Source of the DNA: JAFLUQ01 sp964551215
GTDB lineage: Bacteria; Bacillota; Clostridia; UMGS1883
Length of the DNA: 13,177 nucleotides
Direction of reading: 5' to 3'
NCBI GenBank assembly: GCA_964551215.1
Contig: CAZKBV010000044.1
Location: 1 to 13,177 of the forward strand
Shown here: positions 1 to 6,352 of the stretch, one piece after another
Position numbering within the stretch: the first letter of the stretch is position 1
Layout of the letters: each line of letters begins with the position of its first letter
Position numbers and translations under genes: made by a program
Notes under the pieces: generated by a model
What the model was told of the DNA's origin: nothing
Database searches by the model: none
Seen by the model: only the letters and a program-made list of their open reading frames with translations

Positions 1-50
1 CTGAAGTGTCCCCCGCCGCCTTAGAGGCGGGGGACATCTGCGCTTAGGTT
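1..50 (-). repeat. Hairpin repeat, copy A (inverted, upstream of rnfC)
   Basis: Read on the - strand, this begins AACCTAAGCGCAGATG and continues into a GC-rich hairpin in which GTCCCCCG pairs perfectly with CGGGGGAC around a TCTAA-containing centre. It matches the copies at 4212 and 13130 almost base for base through the TCTAAGGCGGCGGG core. The tail then differs: it ends GGGGACACTTCAG where the others have GGTTCCATTTC. It lies in the opposite orientation to the other three copies and may continue past the window edge. It has no coding potential that I trust. Confidence 0.8.
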
Positions 51-89
51 ATAATGAAAATTTACCGTCATACAGAAAGGATGATAGCC

Positions 90-1427
90 ATGCATAAGTT
101 GACCTTCAGGGGAGGTATCCACCCGAAGGATTGCAAGGAGATTACCTGCTTAAAGCCCATAAAGGAGCTTGCCCCACCGGAGCTTCTTGTCTTTCCTCTT
201 TCCCAGCACATAGGCGCTCCCTGCGAGCCTCTCGTAAAAAAAGGCGACAGAGTGTATAAGGGAACAAAAATAGGCGACAGCTCCGGCTTCGTTTCCGCCC
301 CCATACATTCCTCCGTCTCAGGCGAGGTTGTCGCCGTGGAAAAGAGGCCTGTTTCCAACGGAAGCGAGACTATGTCCGTGGTAGTCAAAAACGATTTTAC
401 CGACGAGCTTGACCCGTCGGTGAAGCCTATCGACTACACCTCGGTTAAGCCCGACGATATTCCCGGCATTATCCGCGAGGCCGGAGTTGTGGGCATGGGC
501 GGGGCCACCTTCCCCACCCACGTTAAGCTTTCTCCTCCGGTCGGTAAGAAAATCGACACGGTAATCGTAAACGGAGCGGAATGTGAGCCATACCTTACCA
601 GCGACCACCGTGTCATGCTGGAAACTCCGGACGAGGTTATAATGGGGCTTAAAATCATACTTTACCGCTTCGGCATCACCAACGGCCACATCGCCATCGA
701 GGAAAACAAAGCCGACGCCATAGACGTCCTTTCCCGGCTGTGCGCCAAGGAAAGCGGCATGACGGTGGACACTCTTAAGAAAAAGTACCCCCAAGGCGGC
801 GAAAAACAGCTTATATACGCCGTAACAAAGCGCAAGGTTCCCTTGGGCGGGCTTCCGGCGGACGTAGGCGTTATCGTGGTGAATATAGACACCTGCACCG
901 CCATTGCCAGAAAGTTCATGTACGGCACGCCTCTTATGCGCCGCATTGTCACTCTTGCCGGAGGAGCCGTAAAGGATCCGTGCAACTATCGTGTCCCGAT
1001 AGGCACCCCTGTTGAGTACATAATAGAGCAAAACGGCGGCTTCACAGAGGAACCCAAAAAGGTACTCATGGGCGGCCCCATGATGGGAGTATCTCAGTTC
1101 CGTCTGGACGTTCCCATCATCAAGGGAAGCGGCGCCGTGCTGTGCTTTACGGAAAGCGAATCGGCTCTTCCGGAGGAGGGACCCTGCATAAGATGCGGGA
1201 AATGCGTCTCCCACTGCCCAATGAAGCTTATGCCTCTCTATCTTAACGACGGAGCGTTGGCAAAGGACTACGAAACCTGTGAAAAATTCGGCATAACCGC
1301 CTGCATCGAGTGCGGAAGCTGCAGCTATGTCTGTCCCTCAAAGAGGCATCTGGTGCAGAATATCAGAGCGGGGAAGCAGACCGTAACGGGGATTATAAAG
1401 GAAAGAAACGCAAAGGAGGCTCAGTAA
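90..1427 (+). CDS. rnfC: Rnf complex subunit C (ferredoxin:NAD+ oxidoreductase, NADH-binding subunit)
   Basis: RnfC is the peripheral NADH/FMN and iron-sulfur subunit of the ion-translocating ferredoxin:NAD+ oxidoreductase. It passes electrons between NAD(H) and the rest of the complex on the cytoplasmic face. The 445-residue protein opens with the family signature TFRGGIHP. It has a glycine-rich nucleotide-binding stretch GVVGMGGATFP (about 132-142), a NGAECEPYLT motif (161-170), and two [4Fe-4S] motifs: CIRCGKCVSHCP (C366, C369, C372, C376) and CIECGSCSYVCP (C405, C408, C411, C415). I place the start at the ATG at 90, nine bases after AGAAAGG (74-80). A longer in-frame form from ATG 54 would add twelve residues ahead of the conserved N-terminus and lacks a good ribosome binding site. 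It is the first gene of rnfCDGEA, with one base before rnfD. The length is normal for the family. Confidence 0.96.
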   Translation: MHKLTFRGGIHPKDCKEITCLKPIKELAPPELLVFPLSQHIGAPCEPLVKKGDRVYKGTKIGDSSGFVSAPIHSSVSGEVVAVEKRPVSNGSETMSVVVKNDFTDELDPSVKPIDYTSVKPDDIPGIIREAGVVGMGGATFPTHVKLSPPVGKKIDTVIVNGAECEPYLTSDHRVMLETPDEVIMGLKIILYRFGITNGHIAIEENKADAIDVLSRLCAKESGMTVDTLKKKYPQGGEKQLIYAVTKRKVPLGGLPADVGVIVVNIDTCTAIARKFMYGTPLMRRIVTLAGGAVKDPCNYRVPIGTPVEYIIEQNGGFTEEPKKVLMGGPMMGVSQFRLDVPIIKGSGAVLCFTESESALPEEGPCIRCGKCVSHCPMKLMPLYLNDGALAKDYETCEKFGITACIECGSCSYVCPSKRHLVQNIRAGKQTVTGIIKERNAKEAQ

Positions 1428-1428
1428 A

Positions 1429-2403
1429 ATGGAAAATAATCTAACGGTTTCCTCTTCCCCCCACATAAGAGGAAAGGACTCTGTATCCGACATTATGCTG
1501 GACGTTATTTTGGCTCTTATGCCCGCCGCTTTCGCGAGCGTATATTTCTTCGGGCAAAGAGCCTTGGCGGTAATACTTGTAAGCGTGATAAGCTGCGTGG
1601 GCTTTGAGGCTCTGTTCTGTCTTGTTTCGAGAAAGAAGCTGACCATAGGCGATTACAGCGCGGTGGTAACGGGGATGCTGCTTGCCTTTACGCTTCCCTC
1701 CACTACGCCGTTTGTCAAGGTCGTTATCGGAGCCTTCGCGGCAATCGTCATCGCGAAGCAGCTTTTCGGCGGACTGGGGCAGAACTTTATGAATCCCGCT
1801 CTCATAGGCCGAGCTTTTCTGCTGGCGGCATTTCCTACGGACATTACCTCATGGCCTGTCGGAAGAACGGACTTTCTCGGCGGAGCGGACGCCGTTACCG
1901 CGGCGACGCCTCTTTCCACCGAATATTCCGGCGAGCTGCCCACGTTTTTTGAACAGTTCCTTGGCAGAATGTCCGACGGCTCCGCCATCGGCGGAGCCCT
2001 AGGCGAAACCTGCGCCGCCGCGCTTTTGCTGGGTGGGGTTTACCTTCTTGCCCGCCGAGTGATAAACATAAGGATTCCCCTTTGCTATATGCTGGGAGTG
2101 GCTCTTATGAGCTTCATCCCCGGCAAAAATCCCCTCTATCAGGGGGAGCCTCTTTTGGCTGTTGTCAGCGGAGGAGTTATGCTGGGAGCCATATTCATGG
2201 CTACCGACTATACCACATCCCCCACCACAAAATGGGGGCAGATAATATACGGGCTTGGCTGCGGACTCATTACCGGCGTCATCCGCCTTTTCGGAAGCTA
2301 TCCCGAGGGCGTTACCTACGCGATACTGCTTATGAACGCCGTCGCTCCGCTGTTAGATAAGCTTACAAGACCAAGCCCTTTCGGGGAGGTGCGTAGTAAA
2401 TGA
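1429..2403 (+). CDS. rnfD: Rnf complex subunit D (membrane flavoprotein)
   Basis: RnfD (NqrB/RnfD family) is an integral membrane subunit carrying covalently bound FMN, thought to be central to coupling electron flow to Na+ or H+ transport. The 324-residue product is strongly hydrophobic with many predicted membrane helices. It has the early motif SPHIRGKDS (about 10-18), the family stretch GGLGQNFMNPALIGRAF (114-130), and TAATPL (157-162). This last motif corresponds to the (S/T)GAT flavinylation site of the family, so Thr160 is the likely FMN attachment residue, here with Ala replacing the usual Gly. The start ATG lies nine bases after a very strong AAAGGAGG (1412-1419). The stop codon overlaps the rnfG start in an ATGA junction, suggesting translational coupling. 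Confidence 0.96.
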   Translation: MENNLTVSSSPHIRGKDSVSDIMLDVILALMPAAFASVYFFGQRALAVILVSVISCVGFEALFCLVSRKKLTIGDYSAVVTGMLLAFTLPSTTPFVKVVIGAFAAIVIAKQLFGGLGQNFMNPALIGRAFLLAAFPTDITSWPVGRTDFLGGADAVTAATPLSTEYSGELPTFFEQFLGRMSDGSAIGGALGETCAAALLLGGVYLLARRVINIRIPLCYMLGVALMSFIPGKNPLYQGEPLLAVVSGGVMLGAIFMATDYTTSPTTKWGQIIYGLGCGLITGVIRLFGSYPEGVTYAILLMNAVAPLLDKLTRPSPFGEVRSK

Positions 2404-2945
2404 AGGACTACATAAAGCTTGCGGGCACGCTTTGCCTGATAACTCTCGCGGCGGCTTTGCTGCTGGGAGGGGTAAACGCCATAACAAAGGACAGAATAGC
2501 TGCCGCCGCCGTTGAGACTCGCAACAACGCCATGCAGTCTCTGCTTCCGGAAGCGGAAAGCTTCGAGGAAGGGGAAAACGGCATATTTAAGGGCGTCGGC
2601 CCCGACGGCGACGCCGGATACTGCGTAAATGTGATATCCTCCGGCTTCGGCGGCGATATTTCCATTATGGTTGGTATTAAACCCGACGGCACCGTAGCCG
2701 GAATCGAAATACTTGAAAACAGTGAAACAGCCGGTCTCGGCGCAAATTGCACCAAAGACGAATTTAAGAAACAGTTCGGAGGGCTGGAATATCCCGTAAC
2801 CGTTGTGAAAGGCAGCGCAAACGAAGGCTCCGTCAGCGCGATAACGGGAGCCACGATTACCTCTAACGCCGTTGCCGGCGGCGTAAATTCCGCCTATGAA
2901 ATACTTGAAGAGTCGGGAATAACCTTTAAGAAAGGAGGCCGCTGA
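2400..2945 (+). CDS. rnfG: Rnf complex subunit G (FMN-binding extracytoplasmic subunit)
   Basis: RnfG carries a covalently bound FMN and is anchored by one N-terminal helix, with its flavin domain on the outer side of the membrane. The 181-residue protein has a hydrophobic segment at about 7-27 followed by an FMN-binding domain. The motif SAITGATITS (146-155) matches the (S/T)GAT flavinylation consensus, making Thr152 the likely phosphoester-linked FMN site. GIEILENSETAGLGA (101-115) is another conserved stretch of the domain. The start overlaps the rnfD stop by four bases, and its ribosome binding site (GGGGAGG at about 2386) lies within rnfD. Three bases separate it from rnfE. Confidence 0.95.
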   Translation: MKDYIKLAGTLCLITLAAALLLGGVNAITKDRIAAAAVETRNNAMQSLLPEAESFEEGENGIFKGVGPDGDAGYCVNVISSGFGGDISIMVGIKPDGTVAGIEILENSETAGLGANCTKDEFKKQFGGLEYPVTVVKGSANEGSVSAITGATITSNAVAGGVNSAYEILEESGITFKKGGR

Positions 2946-2948
2946 TAT

Positions 2949-3542
2949 ATGTGGAAAACCTTTAAAAACGGGCTTATTGACGAAAATCCCACCTTTGTTC
3001 AGCTTATAGGTATGTGTCCCACGCTTGCGGTAACCACATCTCTCGCCAACGGCATAGGAATGGGCCTCAGCGCCACTGTGGTGCTGGTTTTCAGCAATAT
3101 AGTAATTTCGCTTTTAAGGAGGTTTATCCCCTCAAAGGTGAGAATAGCTTCATATATTGTAATAATCGCGGCCTTCGTAAGCGCAATAGATTTGCTGCTT
3201 AAGGCGTATTTGCCGTCTTTGAGCGCGTCCTTGGGAATTTTTATTCCCCTTATAGTCGTAAACTGCATAATCTTCGCCCGCGCCGAGGCCTTCGCCTCCA
3301 AAAACGGCGTTGTAAAAAGCGCTTTGGACGGTCTCGGAATGGGATTGGGCTTCACTGTCGCGCTTTCTTTAATTTCCGCTGTTCGGGAAATTCTCGGCGC
3401 CGGAACAATCTTAGGCCACAGCGTGGGAATTTCCTCCCCCGCAACGGTAATGATACTTCCTCCCGGGGGCTTCCTCACATTGGGACTCATTCTGGGAATT
3501 ATCAACATTATACGCGATAAAAAACAAAGGAGGGATAAATAA
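2949..3542 (+). CDS. rnfE: Rnf complex subunit E (membrane subunit)
   Basis: RnfE (NqrD/RnfE family) is a six-helix membrane subunit that pairs with its paralogue RnfA. The 197-residue protein opens with a cytoplasmic segment and NPTFVQLIGMCPTLAVT. Cys23 here, and Cys106 in the stretch PLIVVNCIIFARAEAF, match the conserved cysteines that in Nqr/Rnf structures help hold a [2Fe-2S] cluster at the interface with RnfA. It ends in a basic tail (KKQRRDK). The ribosome binding site AAAGGAGG sits in the end of rnfG, 7-8 bases before the ATG. Its TAA stop shares one base with the rnfA start (TAATG), so rnfE and rnfA are probably translationally coupled. Confidence 0.95.
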   Translation: MWKTFKNGLIDENPTFVQLIGMCPTLAVTTSLANGIGMGLSATVVLVFSNIVISLLRRFIPSKVRIASYIVIIAAFVSAIDLLLKAYLPSLSASLGIFIPLIVVNCIIFARAEAFASKNGVVKSALDGLGMGLGFTVALSLISAVREILGAGTILGHSVGISSPATVMILPPGGFLTLGLILGIINIIRDKKQRRDK

Positions 3543-4123
3543 TGCTGGCGAACCTTGTCGCGATTTCGCTTACCTCCATTTTCGTCCAGAACTATGTGCT
3601 GGTGCAGTTTTTGGGCATTTGCCCCTTCCTTGGAGTTTCAAAAAAGGTTGACACTGCCGTAGGAATGGGAATGGCGGTCACCTTCGTTATGACTCTCGCT
3701 TCCCTTATGACGTACCTTTGCCAGCGGTTTATTCTCATACCGCTGAAAATCGAGTATATGCAGACTCTCGCGTTCATTCTTATCATCGCTTCTTTGGTTC
3801 AGTTTGTGGAAATGTTCCTGCAAAAGTCCATACCCTCCCTATACAGCGCGCTGGGAATTTATCTTCCCCTTATAACCACCAACTGCGCCGTTTTGGGAGT
3901 GGCTCTCCTTAACGTGCGTTCCAGCTACAGCCTTATCGAATCTGTTGTAAACGGCTTTTCCGCCGGAATAGGCTTCCTTATGGCAATAGTAATTTTTGCC
4001 GGTGTACGGGAAAGGCTGGCTTCCAGCAATATCCCTAGGCCCTTCAGAGGCTTTCCCATCGCTCTTATAAGCGCCTCGCTTCTGGCTCTGGCATTTTTGG
4101 GCTTTTCCGGAATGAAATTTTAA
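3542..4123 (+). CDS. rnfA: Rnf complex subunit A (membrane subunit)
   Basis: RnfA (NqrE/RnfA family) is a six-helix membrane subunit and the partner of RnfE. The 193-residue protein carries the signatures QNYVLVQFLGICPFLGVSKK, with Cys27, and LPLITTNCAVLGVALL, with Cys115. These are the paired conserved cysteines expected to bind a [2Fe-2S] cluster with those of RnfE. The ATG overlaps the rnfE stop by one base and is preceded by AAAGGAGG (3525-3532). It is the last gene of the compact rnfCDGEA block. In related clostridia rnfB follows directly, whereas here a 285-base gap with a composite repeat intervenes. Confidence 0.95.
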   Translation: MLANLVAISLTSIFVQNYVLVQFLGICPFLGVSKKVDTAVGMGMAVTFVMTLASLMTYLCQRFILIPLKIEYMQTLAFILIIASLVQFVEMFLQKSIPSLYSALGIYLPLITTNCAVLGVALLNVRSSYSLIESVVNGFSAGIGFLMAIVIFAGVRERLASSNIPRPFRGFPIALISASLLALAFLGFSGMKF

Positions 4124-4201
4124 AAAACGCGGGTAATCCCGAGGTGTTCCCTTTCGAGCTTTTCCCCTGTTTGCCGGAGCTTTCGGCAGTCTGAGACACA
4201 C

Positions 4202-4211
4202 AACATTTTAT
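4202..4211 (+). repeat. Left copy of direct repeat flanking composite element B
   Basis: AACATTTTAT occurs here and again at 4381-4390, immediately either side of the composite repeat at 4212-4380. The match extends one base further (A at 4212 and 4391), so it is 10 or 11 bp depending on where the element is taken to begin. Exact flanking copies of this length are what a target-site duplication would look like. The AT-rich composition makes chance or target preference possible. Confidence 0.55.
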
Positions 4212-4380
4212 AACCTATGCGCAGATGTCCCCGCCTCTAAGGCGGCGGGTTCCATTTCAGAATTTCGGTGGGAGTTATAATCTCCCACCGAAACCCTGAG
4301 GAGCTTACGCTCCCTGCGCAGGTTGCAATCGTTCGCAGGCTCCATTTCAAGCAAGCTTGATGGAGCGTTGCTCCGATTTA
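4212..4380 (+). repeat. Composite hairpin repeat, copy B (between rnfA and rnfB)
   Basis: This non-coding element of about 169 bp separates rnfA from rnfB. It starts AACCTATGCGCAGATG, continues through the shared TCTAAGGCGGCGGG hairpin core to TTCCATTTCAG, then carries further hairpins. These are a perfect 12-bp stem TTTCGGTGGGAG/CTCCCACCGAAA (4263-4274 with 4282-4293), GGAGC-TTAC-GCTCC (4300-4313), CCTGCG/CGCAGG (4313-4318 with 4334-4339), a second CTCCATTTC tail (4340-4348), and GGAGC-GTT-GCTCC (4362-4374). The end CGATTTA resembles the end CGGTTTA of copy D. A - strand open frame through it (about 4208-4396) is a translation of the repeat, not a credible gene. None of the hairpins is followed by a T-run, so it is not an obvious terminator. 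Confidence 0.8.
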
Positions 4381-4390
4381 AACATTTTAT
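4381..4390 (+). repeat. Right copy of direct repeat flanking composite element B
   Basis: This is the second copy of AACATTTTAT, directly after the composite element and just before the rnfB ribosome binding site. If it is a target-site duplication, the ancestral rnfA-rnfB spacer was about 106 bases and the rnfB ribosome binding site was left intact by the insertion. Confidence 0.55.
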
Positions 4391-4408
4391 ATACAAGGAG
4401 TGAATTTG

Positions 4409-5236
4409 ATGTCAGACATTCTTCTTCCCGCCCTCGCTATGGGCGCAGTGGGACTTGTCTTAGGTATTATACTTACGGCCGCGTCCAAAATATTCAAGGT
4501 TGAGGTTGACGAAAGAATCGAAAAAATAACCGAATGTCTCCCCGGGGCCAACTGCGGCGGCTGCGGCTATGCCGGCTGCGGCGGATACGCGGCGGCTATT
4601 GTAAATGGCGAGGCGGAAATCGGCGCGTGCGCTTCCGGCGGTCAAGCCGCCGCCGACAAAATTGCCGAGATAATGGGCGTAGAAGCCGGAACCGTAGAGC
4701 CTATGCGGGCTGTTGTAATGTGCAGCGGAACCTCCGAAGCCGCCGTTGACCGCTACGACTATTACGGAGTCGCGGACTGCGTTACTGCTTCCAAGCTTCA
4801 GGGCGGCGGTCATAAGGCCTGCGGCTACGGCTGTCTCGGATACGGAAGCTGCGTAGAGGTCTGTTCCGAGGGAGGTATATCCATAGTAAACGGAATCGCT
4901 TCCATAGACGGCAGCGCTTGCATAGGCTGCGGAGCCTGCAAAAAGGTATGTCCGAAAAACATAATCGATCTTGTTCCCAAAAGGAATAAAATTTACGTAA
5001 AGTGCAAATCCTGTGATAAGGGGGCGGCTATGAAGCAAAAATGCGCCGTGGGCTGCATAGGCTGCCGTATGTGCGAAAAGGCTTGTCCTGCCGGAGCAAT
5101 AACCGTTACCGACAGCCATGCCGCCATAGATTACGCCAAATGCACCGGATGCGGGCTTTGCGCCGAAAAATGCCCCCGAAAAATAATAATCAACGAGGAA
5201 GCGGTTCCCGCCGCCGAATGTGACGAGGCGGTATGA
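4409..5236 (+). CDS. rnfB: Rnf complex subunit B (ferredoxin-interacting multi-[4Fe-4S] subunit)
   Basis: RnfB accepts electrons from reduced ferredoxin and passes them into the complex through a chain of iron-sulfur clusters. The 275-residue protein has one N-terminal membrane helix (about 5-25). A Fe-S domain follows with C43, C49, C52, C57 and C74 (TECLPGANCGGCGYAGCGGY). The ferredoxin-like region has cysteines at 138, 142, 148, 152; 171, 174, 177, 181; 199 and 202; 212, 216, 219, 222, 226; and 245, 248, 251, 255, enough for several [4Fe-4S] clusters, as is usual in clostridial RnfB. I choose ATG 4409, eight bases after AAGGAG (4395-4400). The upstream in-frame GTG at 4400 overlaps that site. 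The repeat upstream separates it from rnfA, and no clear promoter of its own is visible, so read-through from rnfA is likely. Confidence 0.95.
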   Translation: MSDILLPALAMGAVGLVLGIILTAASKIFKVEVDERIEKITECLPGANCGGCGYAGCGGYAAAIVNGEAEIGACASGGQAAADKIAEIMGVEAGTVEPMRAVVMCSGTSEAAVDRYDYYGVADCVTASKLQGGGHKACGYGCLGYGSCVEVCSEGGISIVNGIASIDGSACIGCGACKKVCPKNIIDLVPKRNKIYVKCKSCDKGAAMKQKCAVGCIGCRMCEKACPAGAITVTDSHAAIDYAKCTGCGLCAEKCPRKIIINEEAVPAAECDEAV

Positions 5237-5243
5237 GAAATAA

Positions 5244-5321
5244 AACCTAAGCGCGGATTCTCCGGCTTGCAATCTTTCGCAAGCTCCATTTCGGGCCGGC
5301 TTGGCGGGGGTTTACGGTTTA
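5244..5321 (+). repeat. Diverged hairpin repeat, copy D (after rnfB)
   Basis: This starts AACCTAAGCGCGGATT eight bases after the rnfB stop, then departs from copies A to C. Instead of the GGCGG core it has the hairpin GCTTGC-(8)-GCAAGC (5265-5270 with 5279-5284), whose sequence TTGCAATCTTTCGCA parallels the second module of copy B (TTGCAATCGTTCGCA at 4323-4337). It then has the shared tail CTCCATTTC (5284-5292) and ends CGGTTTA. It fills most of the 119-base rnfB-ldh gap. There is no T-run and no clear direct repeat at its edges. Confidence 0.6.
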
Positions 5322-5355
5322 AAAGTAATTACCGCTTTCTCATTGAAGTCAGGGA

Positions 5356-6330
5356 GTGTTAATTATTCACAGAGGTAAAGTTGTAATCGTAGGCGCCGGA
5401 GCCGTAGGGTCAAGCTGCGCCTACACTTTAATGCTGAAGGGTATATTCAGCGAAATCGCCCTTATAGATATAGACCGGGACAAGGCCGAAGGCGACGCGA
5501 TGGACATGAATCACGGCCTTTGCTTTACCCGTTCCGTAAAAATAACGGCCGGAGGCTACGAGGAATGTGCCGACGCGGATATGATAATCATAACCGCCGG
5601 AGCGCCTCAGAAAAAGGGCGAAACAAGGTTAGACCTTTTAAAGGCAAACAAAAGGATTTTTGAAAGCATTATCGGAGACGTCAAAAGAAACGCCCCTCAC
5701 CACCCCGTTTTGCTGGTAGTGAGCAACCCTGTGGACATCCTTTCCTATATAACCTACCGCCTTTCCGGCTGGGAAAAAGGAAGGGTAATCGGCAGCGGAA
5801 CGGTTCTTGACACATCCCGTCTCAAGTATATGCTCAGCAAGCACACCGGTCTGGACGCCAAAAGCATCCACACCTATATTGTGGGGGAACACGGCGACAG
5901 CGAGGTTGCCGCATGGAGCCAAACCAGCATTGCCGGACTTTCCTTGGACGGCTACTGCGCGGGCGGGGAATGTGGCTCAAAAACGGAAAGCCGCCTGCTT
6001 GAGGACGTCCGTGACGCGGCATACGAGATAATAGAAAAGAAAGGCGCGACCTACTACGCCATCGCTTTGGCGGTGGCAAGAATAGCCGAAGCCATAGTCA
6101 ACGACGAAAACGCCATCCTTACGGTTTCCAGCGTTTTGGAAGGAGAATACGGCCTGAGCGGGCTTTCCCTTTCCGTGCCGTCGGTTGTGGGCGGAAACGG
6201 AGTTTCTTCCGTAATAGAGGCGCCCTTCTCCCGAGAGGAAAGGCTGGCTCTGGAAAAAAGCGCCTTGGCCGTAAAATCGGAAATCGACGCGCTGGAGCTT
6301 GGCGCCGAGCGGTACGAAATATACGTTTAA
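5356..6330 (+). CDS. ldh: L-lactate dehydrogenase (NAD-dependent)
   Basis: This cytoplasmic enzyme interconverts pyruvate + NADH and L-lactate + NAD+. The 324-residue sequence has the Rossmann motif VGAGAVGSS (12-20). Asp38 ends the second strand, favouring NAD over NADP. The mobile loop AGAPQKKGETR carries Gln85, the residue that marks lactate rather than malate specificity, and Arg91. NPVDILSY (124-131), LDTSRL with Asp152 and Arg155, and GEHGDS with catalytic His179 complete the active site. The length is normal. The start is uncertain. There is no in-frame ATG near the N-terminus, GTG 5356 overlaps the best ribosome binding site (AGGGAG, 5351-5356), and an in-frame TGA at 5344 blocks any longer form. 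ATT at 5362 or 5365 has better spacing but is a rare start codon. It is probably co-transcribed with the protease gene downstream (22-base gap). Confidence 0.92.
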   Translation: MLIIHRGKVVIVGAGAVGSSCAYTLMLKGIFSEIALIDIDRDKAEGDAMDMNHGLCFTRSVKITAGGYEECADADMIIITAGAPQKKGETRLDLLKANKRIFESIIGDVKRNAPHHPVLLVVSNPVDILSYITYRLSGWEKGRVIGSGTVLDTSRLKYMLSKHTGLDAKSIHTYIVGEHGDSEVAAWSQTSIAGLSLDGYCAGGECGSKTESRLLEDVRDAAYEIIEKKGATYYAIALAVARIAEAIVNDENAILTVSSVLEGEYGLSGLSLSVPSVVGGNGVSSVIEAPFSREERLALEKSALAVKSEIDALELGAERYEIYV

Positions 6331-6352
6331 TTCTTAAAAGGACTGATAAGCA

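Noticed and set aside
1..60. CRISPR or tandem repeat reading of the AACCTAAGCGC elements
   Set aside because: Copies are thousands of bases apart, in both orientations, and have no regular spacers or cas genes.
54..89. Upstream ATG start for rnfC at 54, and ATG 81
   Set aside because: ATG 54 has no ribosome binding site and adds residues absent from the family N-terminus. ATG 81 directly abuts AGAAAGG. ATG 90 has correct spacing and begins the conserved MHKLTFRGGIHP.
318..1214. Long - strand frame opposite rnfC (298 codons)
   Set aside because: It lies entirely antisense to a strongly supported rnfC. Long antisense frames are expected from the codon bias here, and its product shows no family motif.
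4124..4201. Terminator after rnfA (CGGG-TAAT-CCCG at 4130-4141 or GCCG...CGGC near 4174)
   Set aside because: The stems are only 4 bp and have no T-run. rnfB also appears to depend on read-through from rnfA.
4208..4396. A 62-codon - strand frame across the rnfA-rnfB gap
   Set aside because: It is a translation of the hairpin repeat, runs against the operon, and has neither a ribosome binding site nor a recognisable domain. It is better explained as a repeat.
4460..5272. Long - strand frame opposite rnfB (270 codons)
   Set aside because: It is antisense to the cysteine-motif-rich rnfB frame, and the product is low-complexity Ala/Gly/Tyr-rich sequence.
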